Shown here in pieces: positions 33,716-45,097 of a stretch of DNA of 64,000 bases. Origin of the DNA: Leucocoprinus leucothites (Eukaryota; Basidiomycota; Agaricomycetes; Agaricales; Agaricaceae); assembly GCA_013368445.1 (NCBI GenBank), contig JAACJO010000001.1:3348001-3412000 (forward strand), written 5' to 3'. Made by a program: the position numbers and the translations under genes. Every line of letters starts with the position of its first letter. Positions within the stretch are counted from its first letter, which is position 1. A model generated the notes under the pieces. That model saw only the letters and a list, made by a program, of their open reading frames with translations. It did not search any database and was not told the DNA's origin.

Positions 33716-36234
33716 CGGGAGCTGGGGTGTACAGCAGTAAAAATGAGTGTCGAGGATCGGTTTGGGTGTTGATGCTTATTTGATCTGTATTATCCCCGTC
33801 TGGGAAATTGGAAAAAATGATCTAATCTGATTTCCTCTCCCCGCTGCCACTTTAAGTGTCGATGCACTTGAGTCTTAGTTGGGACTTGACGCTTCACCAA
33901 GCATCTATACTAGAGTGTATCTGTTTTCACTGAAAAGTGACGGCATTTTCACTGGAAATGCTAGTGGCCCCACAAACCTCACCCGACCTTTTCAGGTAAT
34001 CATGGTAAAAAAAAAAAGTACCATCTTGTGCATTGAGGGGCCATAGAGCCGTTGGAATGTGAGCATCAACGCTGGGACATTGATATAGGTGGGTTTCCCG
34101 ACACGTTCCATGCAAGACATCTTGCCGACAGTGCATAGGGAAATCGGTTAGCCAAAGCGCTTGTTTTCCATGGAACTCGATGGAGACATCTCACTCGAAA
34201 TCCCCACACTGAATTCTCACTGAAAGTCAAAAACTGATGCACTCTACTTCATTGACGAAATCTCCGGTGCTCCAAAACATCTGTGGCTTTAGTTGGATAC
34301 AAGCTCTATATAAAATTCCACTGACCCCTTGCGGCTTTTTGCAGGCAGAAATAGCTCACGCACCAAAGGCAAATAGAACTGTCAGGGTTGAAAGTCATGA
34401 TAATGGGCCACCACGGCTATATTTGGATGGATCCGGGAAGCTGCTCCTCTCTTTGTGAAAATAATGGATCTTAAGGCTATTGGATCTCGGGCCAGCGCAG
34501 AAGATGTGCGATGGTGAGAGACGATGGTGATGTCCTCGGCAACTTCAGAGCGAAGCCCTTCAGCAAATATTCAGCTTCTTCCGACCTTTACAATACTCCT
34601 TCCATTCCTCTGTTGGTCATGAAGTACTATGCTCAAGAATGGTGCAACCATTGAGTGCTGGGAGGATCGTTTTGTGTGCGGACTCCCTATGCCCACTCTC
34701 TCTGCCATGCCTGCGTTTATTTCTAAGCATGGGTTTGTCAGGCACACAGATCTTAAGATATAAATAACCCACAGCTGATACAACTGCCCTTAAACACCTC
34801 CTTGACGTTGCATGTATGACGAGGACGACGGAAGGGCACGGAATCGATGCTAAGTATTGATGCCATAGATTTCGAAAGTGTCACCTGAGGGGAGCTCGGC
34901 GAGGAACAAGCCAAGTGCGATTTCTTGTGACAGGAGTGACAGTTGTGGGTGCAAGGCTATGTGCCCCAGCACACCCGTCCTTGCGTTTTTCATTTATAGT
35001 TTCGACGGTCTGGCGTTGAAAACTCCAGTTCTCTATTTAACTGCCCACCCACACATGCCATTTTTCAACAATTTCTGCATATCCACCCAATAATCAAACC
35101 CAGCGGATAGTAACCGCCAGCGAGCTGAAGACAAGCATGTGGTTTGGGGTGATCCACCTTTACGACTTATCACACTCACTTCAGCCACATCTTTGCCGCC
35201 CAATAACATTAACGTTAACAATCACTGAACCGGAGGGTCCCACAGAGCCAACTTAAATTTGAAGAGTTCTGTGAAGTTATAAATGGCGGCGCTAATCCTC
35301 ATTTTCAATGTCGCGAAGCTAAACTCAGCACCGGGTCAGCTAGCTGCCCAAGGCTCGTTAACTTGTCCAAATCACGTACCATTGTTAACCTAGACCTCGT
35401 CACCTTTGAACAATTTCACGGTTCCACTCGAATGGGAGATGGAAGCACTCTTGTACGGCCCGGCCTCTATTTCCGCACAGGGTGTGACTCATCAGACTTC
35501 TTTTGACTTTCAGGGGGATCAGCTCCCCACTCCTTGGCGAGGCCGTCCAACGGAATTTGTCAACGTTTTCAGGACGAGCCACTACCGAACGTAACTTCAA
35601 TCTGATTGGGGCAGATTCGATAACGTGAAAAGGAGAGAATGCCCTGGTATTTGTATGGGGTATCCCTTGGTGAGGACATACATACCCGAACAGCTACTAT
35701 TCTAGGTCTATCTACACTGCCCCGGGCATCAATTTAACCTTTGTCGTGAGAGCCGCTCCCAGTTGAGCAATCTTTGTTTACCCAGACTACCAAATAAGGA
35801 GTTTGAGTGAAGGAAGATGCCGCATAGTGTATTACCGCTAGTGCCATTGTTTGTGTAACCGAGGATGTCCTTCCATACGAAAGTAAGAATCATGATGGTA
35901 TGACAGGAAAATGACGTCATGTATGACGCGTCGCCAGTGACTCTCGCGCTGAGCGAGCTTTTCCAGATGTCATTTGCAGCGGGACCAGGTCCGTTGCCTG
36001 AGATGGGAGCAATCAAATGGGCTTCACGAAGCGCCAGAAGTTAAATACACCTACAATAGTTACACCATAACCCGGAAAGGTAATTTATCGAATGCAGATC
36101 CAATATATCAACCGACGCCATATAAAGCTCACTTGAAACTCACTCGAAACAAGTTTATCTCGTTTCGCTCGCCCTCAGGTTATCATATCTTAGCCCGATA
36201 GTGCACCCCCACCCACCCCCATCAAACTCTCAAC
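33704..36234. other. Degraded region of duplication unit, no gene supported
   Basis: Between TSR2 and the left BTB gene there is 2.5 kb of sequence that partly matches 39660-41555 (for example the atggatcttaag and ctcgggccagcgc words near 34460-34497 match 40074-40118). Fragments also match at 35860-36060 (gtccttccatac; gagatgggagcaatca followed by acgaagcgcc). Short frames contain stops in one or the other copy, so no gene is called. An A-run lies at 34006-34016. Confidence 0.5.
36121..36127 (+). promoter_or_regulatory. TATA box of left BTB gene
   Basis: A tataaag element lies 114 bases upstream of the start codon. The equivalent place in the right copy (around 41420-41435) reads tattaaag, so the element is altered there. 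Confidence 0.5.
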
Positions 36235-37603
36235 ATGGTGGACACTAGTCAACACACACCATCAGCTCTCTTCTCCTTCTCACACGACGACGAATTTGGT
36301 TCCATCTCATGGGTGAGTGCGCAGTCAACATAAAACATCCTGATACTGAAATTTGGCAGAGCTTTTGCGATATTGCTTCTCCCCATCCATCGCCACCATC
36401 ATTGCTGGACATACCCGTCCCAGAATTGACATCTACCCCAGTAAGGCCTCCCCTGATCACACTATAACACTAAATTTATCAGCCTTACTCTCTAGACACC
36501 TCCCATTTCATCACCCGAGCAGGCTGAACAATCACCAGGGCCTGACGAGACCTCGATTAGTATATCAACGATATTTAATCCTTGTGTTCATAGTACGGTG
36601 TCTGACTTGCTTTTCGTCAGCTCCGACTGTGTCTTATTTTATGTGCACTCCTGGGTCCTGGAACGTTTCCCGAATGCCCCGACCGCTTTCCAGAAGCTGA
36701 ATTCTGGTCCTGACACTCCATGCTTGTCCCAAATCACTACGGAGCAATTGGTATCGGATCCCGTGGATAAGCTAATCGCTATTCCTGACGATTCCTCAGT
36801 ATTGAATATCATCCTACACCTGCTGTACGGTACATCGTCTGCCCAACACTCTCCAAGCCTTGAAACACTCGTAACCGCCGTTGACAGGATGCCGTTCTAC
36901 GATATCGAGCCCAAGGACCGGATTACCCCCCACACTCCCCTTTACGATCTCCTCCTCTCGGTTGCGCCGCTTTCCCCGCTGCAGCTGTATACGTTGGCAG
37001 CCCACCACGACCTGTACGAACTCGCGGTCGCTACCTCTTCTCACCTCCTGTACTATCCTCTCTTACAACTACCCGAAGTAACGGCGGAACGTATGGGCGT
37101 GTTGTACCTACAACGACTTTTCAATTTGCACTTGACTCGGTTCAGTGCTCTTAAACAAATTCTGTTCACTCCTCCTAAACAGCACGTACCGACGAAGTAC
37201 TGTAATTTTGAGGAACAAAAGAAGCTAACGAGAGCCTGGGCACTTGTCTCGTCATATTTGGCATGGGATGCTAGAGCAGGTACGTTTTCATTAGTTTTCA
37301 TATTCAATCCCACATCGTTGCGAGCGCCATATTTCTTGGTACCTGTTCTCCTGGCTTCAAATTGTTGGCATGAAATGGACTAACGTACGTTGATACCGTC
37401 AGACTTGTCTACGCATAGCTTGCAAAGCGCATTCCAACCTCTCATGAAAAACATCATCTGCGACGCATGTGTTGCAGGGCTGGACGAGAGACTTAAAGGT
37501 GCTGTTATTGAATGGGCATCTGTTAAGGTAAAGAATTTCTGTCCGCTTTAAATCTGTCGATCGCGCTCAATTTACTCGTTCTTCCTTACAGCGGACAATT
37601 TGA
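36235..37603 (+). CDS. BTB/POZ-domain protein, left copy
   Basis: Exons 36235-36312, 36360-36440, 36496-37279, 37403-37527 and 37592-37603 join in frame to give 359 residues. After a disordered N-terminus (MVDTSQHTPSALFSFSHDDE) comes SDLLFVSSDCVLFYVHSWVL, the opening of a fungal BTB fold, where the S-D-G-x-x-F-x-V-H motif is usual. Next are LIAIPDDSSVLNIILHLLYG, then LYDLLLSVAPLSPLQLYTLA and HHDLYELAVATSSHLLYYPL. The C-terminal helical part contains EEQKKLTRAWALVSSYLAWD, QSAFQPLMKNIICDACVAGL and EWASVKRTI. Mushroom BTB proteins of this type are numerous and uncharacterised; the fold usually mediates dimerisation or Cullin-3 binding. It is about 85-90% identical to the right copy over the core. 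Confidence 0.82.
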
Positions 37604-38667
37604 GGACAAAAAATAATCTAGGTAAGAGTCTCACTCATATACAATTTCCAGAAGAAGCTTAAATTTTTTAAACAGGCTGGTTACTGGATTTACAGGAAGA
37701 ATGAACTTTTAGGTCACACACGTATACCCTATCGCCTGCATGAGCTATGCCAACTTGTTATCTTGAGCTGAACACCGTTTATGTTTTTAGTAAAATTGAA
37801 TTTATACTCTATATATATTTTAGGTAATATCAAGTCGTTACTACGATATCGAAGCGCTAATTCTTAAGCGACCTCATTCATCCTGGCCTATGATCTAGAC
37901 AAGGTAGCTCGTATTCACCCAAATGGCATAGCCACTTTTGAGGATTATTCTAAATGGGAGCCCCGGTTTCTCACAATTCAATATCACTTTAGACTACAAA
38001 TCCTGGGAATGCAAAGGAGTTTCAGTTGTGACCAATTGTGACAGGCTCAGTGCGCCTCCACGGTGCTCGCTGAGGAAGCCGGCTAAGTCGGCCACTATGT
38101 ATGGCAGTTGTACCCCGCCTCTGCGCTCAGGCGGAACGGAGGTATTACTGATGGTGGTCATTTCTATATCGGGAAATCTGGTATTAAAGTCTGCACATCC
38201 GAGAACTTCATGATTACCTGGCGGCCTTGCCACCTTCACGGTACCAGCGTTCCCAATTTCTCAATTCATGACCCCAATCCTCCATATATTCACCTGGGAC
38301 TATCATTCATCTCGTCACCTTGCATTACCAATGTGTGGAAGAAGTATATCAAAAAGATTCCCGTTGGGTGCCCATTCTGTGACCGTCCAGCAGAGGAAGC
38401 AGCTCAGGAGCTATGGGGCAAGGGCAGTGGTAAGGTTGATGAAGTATTTGGATTCATACGTTATCTTTGACTGCTACAAAGTACCGTACCCAGGATCGGG
38501 CACAATTATTGAGGACTACCTTACAATATATCCTAGGCTCCGGAGGTTCCGGTAAGTGATCAGTAGCGCTAATCATACTTGGCGTCACACTGGACCCTGC
38601 TGGAAGCCCGGGTTCCCATTTAAGCCCGTGTGAAACCGGGTTCCCAATTAGAATGATCCCGATTTTG
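37604..38667. other. Junction between duplication units
   Basis: This stretch holds the 3' flank of the left BTB gene, the pectin methylesterase scrap at 37895-37930, and about 0.73 kb (37935-38667) that has no counterpart in the other unit. Short frames there (37938-38213, 38108-38470) have no recognised domain. Confidence 0.6.
37895..37930 (-). pseudogene. Pectin methylesterase 3'-end remnant
   Basis: On the minus strand this reads YAIWVNTSYLV and a TAG stop. The intact gene at 43250 ends YASWVDTSYLV with the same TAG and the same following sequence (tgatctagacaaggta on the plus strand). Similarity stops just upstream of the Tyr codon, which marks the right breakpoint of the left duplication unit. 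Confidence 0.8.
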
Positions 38668-39655
38668 TTGCAAGTTGGCTTCGGATGAGTCGTTATTCTG
38701 ATCTCGCTTTGCTTGTAAAGAAGCTGGTAGACTGGTTCTGTCGGCCGTGTTGGACTTCCCGAAATTTGTATGTCTTATTCCGCTTCTCACTGAATGTTCT
38801 GAGTCATGAGATAGATCAGTTCAGACGGTCGAGAATAAATGCTATACAAACCGGTTGGACATTGTTACTTCTATACTTTGTACGTTGATACCCGTGTTCT
38901 ATGGTATGTGCTGTAGTACCGTTCCCCACGCGCGATTGCCAGTTGGGTTCATTGCGGGTCCCAGACAGACAAGTAACACCAATCCCTAAATGTATGATCA
39001 ATGGATATAATGAGTCGTAACGTAGTTCAATGGCGACATTGTAGGGGCGCCGAATATCTACTACCGCCGACCTTTCCCTTTCCCTTGTACTAATGTAAAT
39101 CCATCCTCATCGACGACCAGCTCGTTCTTCTGACTTGACGGAGGAATTTGATGCTCGATAAGCTGAGGAGCTTCCTCATCGTCATCGTCAATGAGGTCCT
39201 CTCCGTTCTCCTCGTCCTCCCCATCATCATCATCACTCTCCACGTTCTCCTTCACCTCAATCTTCTTCCCCTTAATCTTATCTGCCAGTGCTTCAAACTT
39301 CTGCACAGTATCATCCTTCCCCTCCCTTGTTTCTAGCCACATTCTCACAATGTCCTTTGCGACACTTGCAGCACTATCATCCTCCAACACTGCTTCGAAT
39401 TCATCTGCCATGATTTGCAGTAGCATCTCTTCGATGTATTGTTCATCTGGAAGCTCTGATTCCTCTTCAAAGCTGTCAACGATGATTGAGACTATCCAGG
39501 TGGGTTTTTGTTTTGCATCTGGGCTGCCCCAGTTTTCTTGAACCGCGATTCGGAGGGTAGACTAGACCGCTAGATGGGCGATCACTCCACGTGTGAAGGG
39601 GACAGCTTAGGGTGTGGATGTTGTAGGTGTTTCTGGTGATGACATTGGTTCGATT
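38668..39655. repeat. Segmental duplication, right copy of TSR2 block
   Basis: This is the second copy of the block at 32726-33715, collinear without visible indels from 38668 to the TSR2 stop at 39061. Many differences from the left copy are CG to TG or CA changes, as expected of decay at methylated CpG. Confidence 0.85.
39061..39645 (-). pseudogene. TSR2 pseudogene
   Basis: The minus-strand frame begins MSSPETPTTSTP and then meets TAA where the intact copy has CAA (Gln). It continues AVPFTRGVIAHLAV and meets TAG where the intact copy has TGG (Trp, in LAVWSTLR). The remainder (STLRIAVQENWGSPDAKQKP onwards to GKGKGRR) stays open and close to the intact protein. A 121-codon open frame starting at the internal Met at 39426 remains but lacks the conserved N-terminal core, so a functional TSR2 is not expected. 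Both stops arise by single transitions (C to T, G to A). Confidence 0.9.
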
Positions 39656-41555
39656 TGGAAAGGAGGGAACTGGGCTTTACGGCAGTGAAATGGATGTCAA
39701 TCGTATTTTTGAGTATTGATGGATTGTTTGATCTCGATCATCCTTGTCAGGGAAATAATCTAATCTAATCAAGGTTTCCTCTCGCGCGCACCACCACTTG
39801 GAACTTGGCCCAAGCTCTCCCGAAGACTTGGACGGGTTATCAAGCACCCATGCTCCATTGATAAGATCCCGTGTACCCCAATATCTGTCGTTTGAGTTAG
39901 ATATAAGCCCGATAGGAAAGTCCATCGGCCTTTTGCGGCTCCTGGCATTGAACACAAATGACTTACACACTAAAGGCGAGTAGGACCGCCAGAAGTTGGT
40001 AAAAGCCACGATGTGGGAGCTATAGTTATATTTAGATTTATATATTGCTCGTCTGAGTTCTCGGGGGAAAACAAGGGATCTTAAACTCCCCATGGCTACC
40101 AGGTCCCGAGCCGGCGCGTGCGCGGAGATGATGTTGATTACTTGCAACTTCATAGGAAGACCCTTCAACTCAAAAGGAAAAGGCCTCTCTTATCGTGAAT
40201 ACATTTTTTCTCTATCCCTTGTAATATTCCGTCCGGTTGCTCGGGTCGGTCAGTTGCTATCAAGAAAGGTCAACCATTAACGACTGGAAACTACTGGAAG
40301 GACTGCTATTTTGCGGACTCAAGGGTCTACTACTACCCTCTCTCTACAATGTTTTTCAATTTACTCCAGGGGATGTATATTTTATCCTGTGGGTATCAAG
40401 ATACTTATGACCGATAGTTGATATCATAATGGTTCCTAAGCACCCCTATGATAATGGCGGAATTGGCATTGTTGATGCCGTGGATCCCACAAAAAGGGTA
40501 AAAACGAGGTCTGGGGCAATGAAAGCTGATCCAGAATAGCTGGTTAACATTTTCTTGTCAAGGAAGTCCAACGCCATTACCAGACATGGCGGCCATTCTC
40601 TCATTTTCGCGTCATCAAATCCGCCACAATCAGATCGGAGCATCCTTAAACGTTTGACAGTGCCCGTCATGAAAACCTTGACACAGTCTCCGTTGGAGGA
40701 TTTCTTCCAGTATATTCCATAGAGCTACAAGAAATACAACTCAGTAGCTCACACGAGCTCACCAGTTGCCCAACTGATACCCTTGAAGTAGCAAGAAGTC
40801 CGATAAATCTCGGGTTTCTGCATGGAAGCAGAGACCTGGGCTGTGTACGGGTGCTTCCGTCTCCCCTTCGAAAGGAACAGTGAAGTCGCTGATAAGGAGT
40901 ATTCAAAGGTAGAATGTGCATTGAATGACCAACATCGGTAGTGACGATGTTTAGGCAGGTTAACGGGCCTCGGACTGCAAGCTGGCCATGGACTGATATT
41001 AGCTTCGCGAAGTCCGAGGTGAGGGCTCGGATACACGCTGACTTCAGGAAACTATTGGAAATTAAGCTGTTACTATGGGTCCTTCCGGCTTGGTAATTGT
41101 TCGCCAGGCGGCAAAGGTGCGGCTGAAGGGAATACGACAAGTCAAGATAGATATCCCTCCATACAAAAATAAAGAAGCGGGCCTGTATTATGTCAGTTGA
41201 CGTCAATCATTACCCATCGCTAACTCTCCTCGCTCCCAGCCATCCTCTCCGTCACCCCAGATGCGACTACAGCAGGTTGTTCCGTGAGATGGGGCGCCAT
41301 CAGAGGGGGTTTTACGAAGCGCCGGAAGGTCAAGAGCACCATATCTACTCCATGACCTGGAAAAGGTGGCCTGGCTAGAGGACTCATTTGTCGGACGCAG
41401 CTTTGGAGATTCAACGTCGATAGTATTAAAGCCCAATAGAAGCTCACCCGTAAACAGGTTCCACTTACTTCGCTTCACCTTCAGGTTTCGCATTTTGGCC
41501 CTAGCAGAGTTACTCCCTCTCCCCCAACCCTATCCCCCTCTCACAAACTCCCAAC
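39646..41555. other. Degraded region of right duplication unit
   Basis: This stretch partly matches 33704-36234. It contains a 163-codon minus-strand frame (39677-40168) and a 179-codon one (40667-41206), neither with a recognisable domain. The aligned part of the left unit has stops in the first of these frames. I do not call a gene. Confidence 0.45.
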
Positions 41556-42962
41556 ATGGTAAATCCTTCTCAACACACACCATCACCTCTTATCTCGGAC
41601 GCCTCATATGATGGCGAATTTGATTTCATCTCAGGAGTAAGCGCTGCATCTCTACAAAACGACCTTATATTGAAATTTGTCAGAGCTTCTGCGATAATGC
41701 TTCCTCCTATCCACCGCCGATATCAGTATTGGACAATTATCCCCCCCATCAGGTCTCAGTTCAAGACTTGGCATCTTTCCCAGTGAGTAAGAGCTCCCCT
41801 GATCTTAACGCTGGTCTAGCTTTTCCAACCTTATTCCCTAGACACCCCCACCATCAGCCACCAGTGCTCCGGAACCGGCTGAGCAATCATCAGCGCCTGA
41901 CGAGACGATTTCTATATCAACGGTATTTAATCCTTATGCATACAGCGCGGAGTCGGACTTGCTCTTTGTCACCTCCGACCGTGTTTTATTTTATGTACAC
42001 TCTCGGGTCCTGAAGCATACACCGAATGCTCCGACCGCTTTCCACAAATTTCTGGGGAAGAGTTCTACTTCTGACACTCAATGCTTGACACAAGTCACCG
42101 CTGAGCAATCGGCGCCGGAACCCATGGATAACTTAATCGCTATTCCTGACGACTCCTCGATACTGAACATCATTCTACACTTGTTGTACGGTACATCGCC
42201 TGCTCAACACTCTCCAAGTCTTGAAACACTCGCAACCGCCATTGACCGGATGCCATTCTACGATATCAACCCCAAGGACCGGATAGTCCCCCATACTCCC
42301 TTTTACGATCTCCTCCTCTCCCTTGCACCTTTGTCCCCACTCCAGCTGTATACGTTGGCAGCCCACCACGACCTGTACGAGCTCACAGTAGCCACATCAT
42401 CTCATCTGTTGTATTATCCTCTCACGGAGCTACCTGAAGAAATGGCAGAACGTATGGGTGCGAGGTACCTTCATCGACTTCTCAATTTACACCTGACCCG
42501 ATTCAACACCCTTAAACAAATTTTGTTGTCTCCTCCCAAATTGCATGTACCGACAAAGCACTGTGATTTTGAGGAACAAAAGAGACTAACGAGAGCTTGG
42601 GCCCTTGTTTCGGCTTATCTCGCATGGGATGCTAGGGCAGGTACGTTTTTAGTGGCTTGTATATTAAATCCTACATCGTCTCAAGCTCCATATTCTTTTC
42701 TCCTGCTTTTTACATTTCAACCGTTGATATGTAATGAACCAACATATATTGATACCGTCAGACTTGTCTACCCACAGTCTGCAAAGCGCATTCCAGCCCC
42801 TCACAAAAGACATTCTCTGCGACTTGTGCGTCGCGGGCTTGGAAGCGAGACTTAAGGATGCCGTTATCCAATGGGCATCTGTCAAGGTGAGGAACATTTA
42901 CTTGTCGATCTTACTCATCACTTGAACTTAAACTGTGAACTTCCTTACAGCGAACAATTTGA
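41556..42962 (+). CDS. BTB/POZ-domain protein, right copy
   Basis: Exons 41556-41636, 41684-41782, 41842-42640, 42762-42886 and 42951-42962 join in frame to give 371 residues, with the same intron positions as the left copy. It starts MVNPSQHTPSPLISDASYDG. The BTB opening is SDLLFVTSDRVLFYVHSRVL and the core has IPDDSSILNIILHLLYGTSP, FYDLLLSLAPLSPLQLYTLA and EEQKRLTRAWALVSAYLAWD. The end is WASVKRTI, encoded by a 12-base last exon. Several changes fall in the N-terminal exon pair, while the helical C-terminus is well kept. No inactivating change is seen, so both paralogues look functional. It sits 287 bases from the 3' end of the convergent pectin methylesterase gene. Confidence 0.82.
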
Positions 42963-43249
42963 GGAAGAAAAATAATCAGCGTGGACTCTCATAATCCTAT
43001 CATACGAGCCCCAAAAGCAGCTGAGACTTTTAAAATGGGCTGGTTATTGCATTCGTCTCTGCATTTAGTATTTCAAGCTTCATCACGCACGTATACTCAA
43101 TCAACTGCGCCAACTTGTTCCTTGACGCTGAACGCCGTTTATATTTCCTAGTCTACACGACTTTATACTTTTTATTTGACTGTCACATTGTTACTACGAT
43201 ATTGGAGTGCTTGTTCCCAAATGATCCCATCCTTACTGGCCGTCGTGAT

Positions 43250-44596
43250 CTAGACAAGGTAACTCGTATCCACCCAACTAGCATAGTCGCTCCCAACGGC
43301 ACTTGAGATCGTATAAGCAGCTGCTTGGGATGCCGAAAGAACTGTAGCAAAGCCCGGGCGAGCGGCACCTGAGACGCCACTCCCAGTAGTGTTATAATCT
43401 GCAAAAAAGACATGGTCTGTGTTGGGAGTAGATGTACTCCATTGTGACCAGAGCGCGGTATTGAACGGAGCCGTAACAACGGTGTTCTTAAAAATAACCC
43501 TGGGGAAAAAATAGTGAATGATCAGCATGTGTTCGAGTACTGAGGTATTTTTGTCTCGAAGCACAACGTACTTTGCGAAATCTAAGAAAAGACATAGAAT
43601 GGTCAGGGTTATGATTGGTTCGATCATGATCAGGCACTACTCACTGCTCCATGGTCTCCCGAAGTATTGGCGGGAAGTGGCATTTGAAAATGCACCAGAC
43701 GCTGTCACGATGGTATTGGCGTTGAATACATCTGGAAGACGGAGCCGAGCGGGTTGACGGAAAGTTAGCATCTCGTGCTGAAAGAAGCCGAACATGTTTC
43801 TATAGATGGGAACTTACAGCTCGTGGTATCGTCAGAGCTACGTCCACTAGCAGTCACCCAGCCGGCACCCTTGACACCGATGGTGTTCCCACCAAAGTAC
43901 GCCTGGCCACGCTGTCCGAAAATGAAGTCGGTAGCGCCCTATTTGAATGAGCATCAAGGTTGCACTCTATCATAGGGAGAGACTCACCTCGATGTACCCT
44001 CGGAGGTAGACCTGGGCACCTTGCTCTGCAAGTAGCGTATCTTGGTATCCATACAATCCACATGCGTAGATCCCCACGCGGTTGCCATACTGACTAAGGG
44101 CGATAGCCTGAGAACCGACACCAAAGGTATTCTTTACATTGACATTGTACATCTTGAAATTATCTTTATGGATGCGAAGTGTCCCACTTGCATCGTCGGA
44201 ACCGGCTTGACCAGCATCAATCCCAGCCTGGATCGTGACCTGATTGTTCCTGTAGGTAGTGGTGTCCGTGGTGTATCCATAAATCTAACCAACAAGTTCA
44301 TCCATCCGCAAGTGCGTACGTAGGAGGTGAGATCTTACAGTTAAAGGCCCAGAGCGAGTGATGGAGACTTGTCCATTGTATGTTCCAGGATAGATGAATA
44401 TAGACTGAGAGCTGCTATCATTGGGGAGCGAATTGACGGCGGCAGAAAGGGTAGCAAATTCTCCAGAGGCCGTTGTCCCAGCACGGACAACTTTGGCTCC
44501 AGCCGGTGGACTAGTACGGGAGGCGGCATAAACCGCATGGAACAGGGAAAAACATATCGTGAAGTAGGCAATGGCGCGACACATCTGAGAAGACAT
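43250..44596 (-). CDS. Pectin methylesterase (CE8), copy 1
   Basis: The enzyme removes methyl esters from pectin outside the cell. The minus-strand start MSSQMCRAIAYFTICFSLFH leads into a signal peptide ending near AVYA, followed by ASRTSPPAGAKVVRAG. The Met at 44584 aligns better with the start of copy 2. The beta-helix repeats include GEFATLSAAVNSLPNDS and SIFIYPGTYNGQVSI. Catalytic-site motifs are present: YGYQDTLL with its Asp, GATDFIFG with the second Asp, and YFGRPW with the Arg-Pro-Trp. The C-terminus is AAYTISSAVGSDYASWVDTS, then YLV. About six short introns interrupt it. It is a tandem neighbour, in the same orientation, of copy 2 at 45098-46412. Its last codons were also copied to 37895-37930. 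Confidence 0.92.
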
Positions 44597-45097
44597 TGAG
44601 CAAAGGAAAGCACAAATAGGGCTTTTATGTTCGCTGACAACAGAGTTGCGAGTGTAGGTAAATTTCTCCGTAGTGCTGTTCCAGGAAGTCAGCCGCAGCG
44701 AGAACGTCCAGGCAGGGCTGTCAGCTGGACCATTGATACTCTACGATGAATGCAAGAATCCTGAGAGCACGGCCCGGCCGCGGCCCTTGAACGGTTGGTG
44801 GTGGGTTCGATACCAAATAAATCCTAGAGCTGATATTCTCGACACGAGGGCACTGCTTCCGAGACGATCAAGACTGTAATGAGCGAATGTCATGAGATAT
44901 CCCAGGGGCACTGAGAATGGAGCGAAGGTGTAATTAATAGGGCCGTTAGCTCTGAATTTAGACCTCGACGTAATCACCGACGGAGCTTAGAAATCATTCC
45001 AGCGAAGCGTACTTCGATCGTATGGGCGTTTGGAGGACCAAGATTCAATATTGTGATACCACCACTGTGTCTATTTGGCTACATAATGAACTGGTGT
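44597..45097. other. Spacer between tandem pectin methylesterases
   Basis: The 500 bases contain the 5' flank of copy 1 and the 3' flank of copy 2. No gene is seen. A ggttcgatacc word at 44811 resembles a tRNA T-loop but no cloverleaf surrounds it. Confidence 0.5.

Noticed and set aside
39677..40168. 163-codon minus-strand frame in the right duplication unit
   Set aside because: The aligned left-unit sequence carries stop codons in the same frame, no domain is recognisable, and the surrounding DNA diverges like non-coding sequence.
40667..41206. 179-codon minus-strand frame
   Set aside because: No family resemblance and no corresponding open frame of this length in the left duplication unit.
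44805..44825. tggtgggttcgatacca, tRNA-like box B
   Set aside because: No box A at the right distance and no cloverleaf on either strand.
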